Source: Nocardioides alpinus (GTDB taxonomy: Bacteria; Actinomycetota; Actinomycetes; Propionibacteriales; Nocardioidaceae). From it: DNA of 64,000 bases. Under the pieces are notes generated by a model. It was given only the letters and a program-made list of their open reading frames with translations, had not been told where the DNA came from and did not search any database. A program made the position numbers and the translations under genes. Numbering within the stretch: the stretch's first letter is position 1; each line of letters begins with the position of its first letter. The stretch is taken from the NCBI RefSeq assembly GCF_900112035.1, contig NZ_FOKC01000012.1, positions 1-64,000 on the forward strand, given 5' to 3'. This document shows positions 58,947-64,000 of the stretch, piece by piece.

Positions 58947-58973
58947 TCGGCGGGCGATGCGATGTGCGGGGCG

Positions 58974-60479
58974 TCAGGTCGTGGCGTCCTCGCGGACCGT
59001 CCCGGCGAGCTCGCCGCGGCCCAGCCGGCTGTGCGAGCGGCCGTAGGCGAAGTAGACGACCAGGCCGATCGCCATCCAGACGCCGAAGCGGACCCAGGTC
59101 TCGCCGATGAGGTTGAGCATCAGGTAGAAGCAGAGCAGCACCGACAGCGTGGCGACGACGCCCACGGCCGGCGTACGGAAGGCGCGCGGCAGGTCGGGGC
59201 GCGTACGCCGCAGGACGAGCACGCCGACGCTCACCAGCACGAACGCGAAGAGCGTGCCGATGCTGACCAGGTCACCCAGCGTCGCGAAGTCGACGAAGCC
59301 CGACAGCAGGGCGACTCCGATGCCGGTGATCGCGGTCAGGCGGTAGGGCGTGCCGAATGTCGGGTGGACCTTGGCCAGCGACGTGGGCAGCAGGCCGTCA
59401 CGGGCCATCGCGAACGCGACGCGGGTCTGCCCCATCATCAGGATCAGCACGACGACGGTCAGCCCGATAGTCGCCCCGACGGCGATGATGTTGCCGATCC
59501 ACTCCACTCCGGCCTTGTCGAAGGCGGTGGCGAGCGGGGCCGGGTCGTTGGGGTCGATGGTGTCGTAGGACTGCATGCCGGTGATGACGAAGCAGACCGC
59601 GATGTAGAGCACGGTGACGATCGCCAGCGAGCCCAGGATGCCGATCGGCACGTCACGCTGGGGGTTCTTCGTCTCCTCCGCGGTGGTGGCCACCACGTCG
59701 AACCCGATGAAGGCGAAGAAGACGATCGCGGCGCCCGCGATGACACCGCCGATGCCGAAGACGGCCGGCTCCATGCCGAAGATCGAGGTGATCAGCGGTG
59801 ACTTCCAGAATCCTCCCTCGGCCCCTCCGGTCGGCTGGCTCGGCGGGATGAACGGCGTGTAGTTGGCCGTCTTGATGTAGCCGATCCCCATGATGATCAC
59901 GAGGGCGACCACGCCGAGCTTGATCGCCACGATGACCTGGTTGATCCGGCTCGAGAGCTTGATGCCACCGATCAGCACCGCGGCGACGAGCAGGGAGATG
60001 ACCACCGCGGGGAGGTTGACGATGCCGTCGCCGGCGGAGGCGAGCGAGGCGGGGATCTCCAGCGGCGTGCCCTCGAGGACGTTCTGGAGGTAGCCCGAGA
60101 AGCCTGCCGCGAGCGCCGAGGCCCCGACGGTGAACTCGAGCACGAGGTCCCACCCGATGATCCAGGCGACGAGCTCACCGAAGGTCGCGTACGAGAACGT
60201 GTACGCGCTGCCGGCGACCGGCACCGTCGACGCGAACTCGGCGTAGCAGAGGGCCGCGAGCGCGCACGCGAGGCCGGCGATGAGGAACGACAGTGCGATC
60301 GCCGGACCGGCGTTGGTCGCGGCGACCAGGCCGGTGTAGACGAAGATGCCGGCGCCGATGATCACGCCGACACCGAAGATGGTGAGGTCGAGCGCGCCGA
60401 GGTTCTTCTTGAGGCGGTGCTCGGGCTCCTCCGTCTCGGCGATCGACTGCTCGACGGACTTGGTGCGGAAGAGGTCCAT
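58974..60479 (-). CDS. APC family amino acid permease
   Basis: This is a 501-residue membrane protein of the APC superfamily, cationic amino-acid transporter-like, with about 12 hydrophobic segments. Family features include LTIFGVGVIIGAGIFVYTGL (about 32-51), the GFDVVATTAEETKNPQRD motif (about 260-277) and a soluble N-terminal tail (about 1-27). The last 25 residues are hydrophilic. The substrate is uncertain. TAGGTT lies 6 nt before the ATG, indicating a leaderless mRNA. It is separated from dxs by 42 nt on the same strand. Confidence 0.88.
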   Translation of the reverse strand: MDLFRTKSVEQSIAETEEPEHRLKKNLGALDLTIFGVGVIIGAGIFVYTGLVAATNAGPAIALSFLIAGLACALAALCYAEFASTVPVAGSAYTFSYATFGELVAWIIGWDLVLEFTVGASALAAGFSGYLQNVLEGTPLEIPASLASAGDGIVNLPAVVISLLVAAVLIGGIKLSSRINQVIVAIKLGVVALVIIMGIGYIKTANYTPFIPPSQPTGGAEGGFWKSPLITSIFGMEPAVFGIGGVIAGAAIVFFAFIGFDVVATTAEETKNPQRDVPIGILGSLAIVTVLYIAVCFVITGMQSYDTIDPNDPAPLATAFDKAGVEWIGNIIAVGATIGLTVVVLILMMGQTRVAFAMARDGLLPTSLAKVHPTFGTPYRLTAITGIGVALLSGFVDFATLGDLVSIGTLFAFVLVSVGVLVLRRTRPDLPRAFRTPAVGVVATLSVLLCFYLMLNLIGETWVRFGVWMAIGLVVYFAYGRSHSRLGRGELAGTVREDATT

Positions 60480-60485
60480 CCCAGC

Positions 60486-60491
60486 AACCTA
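60486..60491 (-). promoter_or_regulatory. Predicted leaderless promoter of the APC permease
   Basis: TAGGTT on the minus strand, 6 nt before the ATG at 60479. Confidence 0.5.
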
Positions 60492-60521
60492 GGACGGCAG
60501 CGACGTTACCGTCGAGTCGGG

Positions 60522-62426
60522 TCAGGCGGTGTGGTCGACCTCGATCGACGCGGGCTCGCCGTCGAGCGCGGTCACGTCCTCCACGATCCCCCGGGCCAGG
60601 GTCTGGGCGTCCAGCCCGATCCGGGCGAGGATGACGTCGCGCTTGGCGTGGTCGAGGAACTCCTGCGGGATGCCGTGCAACCTGAACGGCGTACGCACGC
60701 CCTCGTCGTTGAGCGTCTGCAGCAGCGCCGCTCCGCAGCCACCGACGCGGCCGTTGTCCTCGACGCTGACCACGAGCCGGTGCTCGCGCGCGAGCTCGAC
60801 GATCGCGGGATCGACGGGCTTGACCCAGCGCGGGTCGACGACCGTCACCCCGATCCCCTGCGCGGTGAGACGCGAGGCGACCTCGACCGCCGTCGTGCAC
60901 ATCGACCCGACGGCGACGATGAGCACGTCGTGCGCACCCTCGCGGACGAGCACGTCGGCGTTGCCGGCGCGGTCGATGGCGGGCACGTCGGTGGGAGGCG
61001 GTCCCTTCGGGAAACGGACCACGGTCGGGGCGTCGTCGACGAGCACCGCCTCGTCGAGCAGCTCCCGGAGGCGGGTGACGTCGCGCGGGGCCGCGAGCCG
61101 CAGCCCCGGCACCACCTGGAGGATGGACATGTCCCACATGCCGTTGTGGCTGGCTCCGTCGTCGCCGGTGACGCCCGATCGGTCGAGCACGAACGTGACG
61201 CCGCACCTGTGCAGCGCGACGTCCATGAGCACCTGGTCGAAGGCACGGTTGAGGAAGGTGGCGTAGACCGCGAAGACCGGGTGCAGCCCACCCATCGCGA
61301 GGCCGGCGGCCGACGTGACGGCGTGCTGCTCGGCGATGCCGACGTCGAAGGTGCGCTCCGGGAACCTCTGGGCGAAGACGTCGAGCCCGACGGGGTGCAT
61401 CATGGCCGCCGTGATCGCCACGATGTCGTCGCGGCGCTCGCCCAGCTCGACGATCGCCTCGGAGAAGTGGTCGGTCCAGATCTTGCCCTTGGGCTTCTCC
61501 GCGCCTGTCTGCACGTCGAACGGGCCGGGGGCGTGGAACTGGTCGGCCTCGTGGCGCATCGCCGGGTCGTAGCCCTGTCCCTTGCGGGTGATGGCGTGCA
61601 CGATCACCGGACCACCGAAGCGCTTGGCCTGGGTGAGCGCGTGCTCCATGGCCGCCTGGTCGTGCCCGTCCACCGGGCCGACGTACTTGAGGCCGAGGTC
61701 CTCGAACAGCCCCTGGGGCGCGAGGGCGTCCTTCATGCCCTTCTTGACAGCGTGCAGGGCGTCATAGGCCGCGTGGCCCACCCCGGGCACCTGGTTGAGC
61801 CGCTTCTTGACGAGGTCGAGGACCTGCTCGTAGCGAGGGTTGGTCCGCAGCGAGGTCAGCGCGGTCGCGAGGCCGCCGATCGTGGGCGTGTAGGAGCGCT
61901 CGTTGTCGTTGACGACGATCACCAGCCGGCTCGACCGGGCGATCGCGATGTTGTTGAGCGCCTCCCAGGCCATGCCGCCGGTGAGTGCACCGTCGCCGAT
62001 GACGGCGACGACGTGCCGGTCCTCGCCGCGGATGGCGTAGGCCTTCGCCAGCCCGTCGGCGTACGACAACGAGGTCGAGGCGTGGGAGTTCTCCACGATG
62101 TCGTGCTCGGACTCGGCCTGGCTCGGGTAGCCGCTGACGCCGCCCTCCTTGCGCAGGGTGCCGAAGTCGGCGTGACGGCCGGTGACGAGCTTGTGGACGT
62201 AGGACTGGTGGCCGGTGTCGAAGACCACGCGGTCGTACGGGGAGTCGAAGACGCGGTGGATGGCCAGCGTCAGCTCGACCACGCCGAGGTTGGGACCGAG
62301 GTGGCCGGTGTTGGTCGCGACGGTGCGGATCATCAGGTCGCGGATCTCGGCGGCGAGCTCGTCCAGCTGCTCCGCCGACAGTCCACGGAGGTCGCGCGGA
62401 GACGCGATCGAGTCGAGGTGTCCCAT
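60522..62426 (-). CDS. dxs: 1-deoxy-D-xylulose-5-phosphate synthase
   Basis: Dxs makes DXP from pyruvate and glyceraldehyde 3-phosphate, the entry to isoprenoid and menaquinone synthesis. The 634-residue TPP enzyme has [20 protein letters not shown] (about 42-61), the TPP-binding segment [16 protein letters not shown] (about 151-166), the mid-domain [16 protein letters not shown] and the C-terminal transketolase domain with [19 protein letters not shown] (about 420-438). TAGACT lies 7 nt before the ATG, so it is probably leaderless. Its product also leads to undecaprenyl phosphate, linking it loosely to uppP. Confidence 0.96.
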   Translation of the reverse strand: MGHLDSIASPRDLRGLSAEQLDELAAEIRDLMIRTVATNTGHLGPNLGVVELTLAIHRVFDSPYDRVVFDTGHQSYVHKLVTGRHADFGTLRKEGGVSGYPSQAESEHDIVENSHASTSLSYADGLAKAYAIRGEDRHVVAVIGDGALTGGMAWEALNNIAIARSSRLVIVVNDNERSYTPTIGGLATALTSLRTNPRYEQVLDLVKKRLNQVPGVGHAAYDALHAVKKGMKDALAPQGLFEDLGLKYVGPVDGHDQAAMEHALTQAKRFGGPVIVHAITRKGQGYDPAMRHEADQFHAPGPFDVQTGAEKPKGKIWTDHFSEAIVELGERRDDIVAITAAMMHPVGLDVFAQRFPERTFDVGIAEQHAVTSAAGLAMGGLHPVFAVYATFLNRAFDQVLMDVALHRCGVTFVLDRSGVTGDDGASHNGMWDMSILQVVPGLRLAAPRDVTRLRELLDEAVLVDDAPTVVRFPKGPPPTDVPAIDRAGNADVLVREGAHDVLIVAVGSMCTTAVEVASRLTAQGIGVTVVDPRWVKPVDPAIVELAREHRLVVSVEDNGRVGGCGAALLQTLNDEGVRTPFRLHGIPQEFLDHAKRDVILARIGLDAQTLARGIVEDVTALDGEPASIEVDHTA

Positions 62427-62433
62427 GGGCCTG

Positions 62434-62439
62434 AGTCTA
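62434..62439 (-). promoter_or_regulatory. Predicted leaderless promoter of dxs
   Basis: TAGACT on the minus strand, 7 nt before the ATG at 62426. Confidence 0.5.
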
Positions 62440-62441
62440 TT

Positions 62442-63356
62442 TCATGCCAGGTCGTAGACCGCCACCGACGGCTCGTGCAGGCTCCCCATCCAGACCTTCC
62501 CGTCGTGCTCGCGGACGCCCGTGACCATGTGGTAGCCGGGGTGGTCGATGTCGAGGTCGTGCACCAGCCGGCCGGCATCGTCGTAGGCCTGCACCCGGAT
62601 GGTGTGCTTCGGCCGGGGCTGCAGCGCTTCGGGGATCCGCGTCACTGCCTTGCGCAGCACCATCGGCGCGGAGCCGAGCCGTTCGACGAGCGGGTCGACC
62701 GGGCTGGCCACGGCCACCCAGACCAGGCCGTCGCTCCCCCGGCTGATGTTGTCGGGATACCCGGGGAGGTCGGTCACGAGGTGGTCGCGCTGCCCGGCGC
62801 GCGGCCCCGCCAGCCACAGGCGTACGACGGTGCGGCCGCGGCACTCGGCGACCGCGACGTAGGACTCGTCGGCCGACAGGGCCACCCCGTTGGCGAAGGC
62901 CAGCCCCGTGAGCACGACGGTCACGGTGCCGTCGGGGTCGCGACGGAGCAGGCGGCCCGTGCGGGTGTGCTGGACGAAGTCGTCCTTCCACTGCGCGATG
63001 CCGAAGTGCAGCGAGGAGTCGCTGAACCAGATGGTGCCGTCGGCACCGACCGCGGCGTTGTTGCAGAACCTCATCTCCTGGCCCTCGACCCGGTCCACGA
63101 GCACCTCGACGGTCCCGCGAGCCTGGTGGACCTGCAGCAGGCCCCGCTGCGCGTCGCACACCAGCAGGTGGCCGCTCGGGAGCATCTCGAGACCGAGCGG
63201 CCGGCCACCGGTGTCGGCCACCCGGCGGGCGCTGCCGGTGCCCGCGTCGACCGCCCAGATCGCTCCGTCCTCGGTGCCGGTGTAGACGACGCCCTCGGCG
63301 GAGACGACGACGTCCTCGGCGCCCATCGAGGGGACGGGGTGCACGGTGAAGGTCAT
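62442..63356 (-). CDS. SMP-30/gluconolactonase/strictosidine synthase-like protein
   Basis: This is a 304-residue six-bladed beta-propeller. Metal-site regions are visible: EDVVVSAEGVVYTGTEDG (about 14-31), MRFCNNAAVGADGTIWFSDS (about 95-114), GLAFANGVALSADESYVAVA (about 153-172) and the Asn/Asp pair in LPGYPDNISRGSDGLVWVA (about 199-217). The family cleaves lactones or related esters with a divalent metal. No signal peptide, so it is cytoplasmic. The ATG at 63356 fits the family. It lies 14 nt downstream of the NUDIX gene stop and may be co-transcribed with it. Confidence 0.85.
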   Translation of the reverse strand: MTFTVHPVPSMGAEDVVVSAEGVVYTGTEDGAIWAVDAGTGSARRVADTGGRPLGLEMLPSGHLLVCDAQRGLLQVHQARGTVEVLVDRVEGQEMRFCNNAAVGADGTIWFSDSSLHFGIAQWKDDFVQHTRTGRLLRRDPDGTVTVVLTGLAFANGVALSADESYVAVAECRGRTVVRLWLAGPRAGQRDHLVTDLPGYPDNISRGSDGLVWVAVASPVDPLVERLGSAPMVLRKAVTRIPEALQPRPKHTIRVQAYDDAGRLVHDLDIDHPGYHMVTGVREHDGKVWMGSLHEPSVAVYDLA

Positions 63357-63370
63357 GGTCGCTCCGTGGG

Positions 63371-64000
63371 TCAGGGGTGGGTGAGTCGGGTGTAGGTGGG
63401 TGAGTCGAGGAAGGCCGGCACGATGTCGGTCGCACCGGCCGTCAGGTCCAGGCCGCGCGCGACGTCGGGGTCGACGAAGACGATCTGTCGACCCTCCTGG
63501 CAGTCGATGTCGGCGTCGGTCAGGTCGGTGGCGGCGACGAAGACCTGCATCCGGTCCCAGGTGCCGTAGGCCTTGCGGTGGTCGACGGTGAACTCGCCGA
63601 ACAGCTCGAGGTCCCCGTGCTGCAGTCGTACTCCGGTCTCCTCCTCGAGCTCGCGGTAGGCGGCCGGCTCGAAGTCCTCGCCCGGGTCGAGGTGGCCGCC
63701 CGCCAGTCCCCACTTCTCGGGGTCGATGCGGGGGTGCTCGTCGCGCTCCTGCAGCAGGATCCGGCCCTCCGTGTCGACGAGGACCACCCCGGCGAAGCGG
63801 TGCTGGTCGGGGGCCGGCACGAACGGGTGCTCGGCGACCCACGCGCGCAACGCCGGCGCCACGAGCGCCGTCGACGGCACGAGCTCGACGTCGGGCAGCG
63901 GGTCCGGGGCGACGAACACCATCTGCCGTCCTTCGTGGCACTCCACGTCGCGGTCGCTGAGGGTCGTACGCGCGACGAAGGCGTGGAAGTGGAAGGTGCC
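63371..64000 (-). CDS. Tandem NUDIX hydrolase, 5' end beyond the window
   Basis: The frame is open to the right edge, so this is the C-terminal 209 codons of a longer protein. The full NUDIX box is GGHLDPGEDFEPAAYRELEE followed by ETGV (about residues 97-120 of the visible part), in a domain starting HRFAGVVLVDTEGRILLQER. The visible N-terminal part (FHFHAFVARTTLSDRDVEC and HEGRQMVFVAPD) matches the end of a second NUDIX domain: CHEGRQMVFVAPD recurs as CQEGRQIVFVDPD in the C-terminal domain. This shows tandem duplicated domains. It hydrolyses nucleoside diphosphates linked to other groups. A GTG at 63946 would be a false start. Confidence 0.85.
   Translation of the reverse strand, partial: GTFHFHAFVARTTLSDRDVECHEGRQMVFVAPDPLPDVELVPSTALVAPALRAWVAEHPFVPAPDQHRFAGVVLVDTEGRILLQERDEHPRIDPEKWGLAGGHLDPGEDFEPAAYRELEEETGVRLQHGDLELFGEFTVDHRKAYGTWDRMQVFVAATDLTDADIDCQEGRQIVFVDPDVARGLDLTAGATDIVPAFLDSPTYTRLTHP

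Noticed and set aside
60417-63395. 992-codon open frame opposite dxs and the SMP-30 gene
   Set aside because: It spans two well-supported genes on the other strand and has no domain.

Overview
The window reads as chromosomal DNA of a high-GC actinobacterium, most like Nocardioides or a close relative. The evidence is a very GC-rich third codon position, many GTG starts, a mycothiol ligase gene (mshC), PAC2 proteasome-chaperone proteins, mIHF, actinobacterial DUF families, and gene orders shared with Mycobacterium. It is a dense core-genome region of about 58 protein genes with almost no intergenic DNA. I saw no rRNA, tRNA or CRISPR. The only mobile DNA is the end of an IS481-family element at the left edge (1-341).

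Left part (343-15668): a DUF6325 gene, a GntP gluconate permease, then metH / PAC2 / mshC / SCO1664-family kinase-like protein / DUF3090 / MSMEG_4193-type phosphatase / corA-MFS / uppP. The order metH-PAC2-mshC-(SCO1664-DUF3090-phosphatase)-uppP is also found in mycobacteria. An aldo/keto reductase and two small unknown genes follow.

Middle part (15681-42002, almost all on the minus strand): a housekeeping block whose order matches M. tuberculosis Rv1379-Rv1408, read here from right to left: carA-carB-pyrD-pyrK-DHODH-like-pyrF-two lipoproteins-mihF-gmk-rpoZ-coaBC-metK-(M4 metalloprotease)-priA-def-fmt-YjbR-rsmB-(secreted protein, LigD polymerase, lipid kinase)-rpe-YjbR-DUF427. It combines UMP synthesis, nucleotide and cofactor supply, translation initiation enzymes and nucleoid proteins.

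The pyr genes are split. pyrR-pyrB-pyrC (49781-46991) is separated from carA-onwards by about 5 kb holding an ABC-F protein, a CoA-transferase and two VOC-fold proteins. Both halves carry a nearly identical 42-nt leader (40 of 42 bases) with a PyrR-binding loop and a sequestered Shine-Dalgarno, so they look co-regulated in trans. The carAB half encodes a class 2 dihydroorotate dehydrogenase and also a PyrK plus a class-1B-like DHODH that has lost its catalytic cysteine.

Right part (49887-64000): lipid metabolism. fadA2 is divergent from fabG4-htdX (the Rv0243/Rv0242c/Rv0241c arrangement), followed by tesB, a second PAC2 gene, the fadA-fadB beta-oxidation pair, an APC amino-acid permease, dxs, an SMP-30-type protein and a tandem NUDIX protein cut by the window edge.

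Two themes run through the window. First, about twenty genes have a -10 hexamer of TAnnnT type 6-9 nt before the start codon, so most transcription units appear leaderless. Second, convergent gene pairs are separated by tandem hairpin repeats (46829-46965 and 58824-58946).
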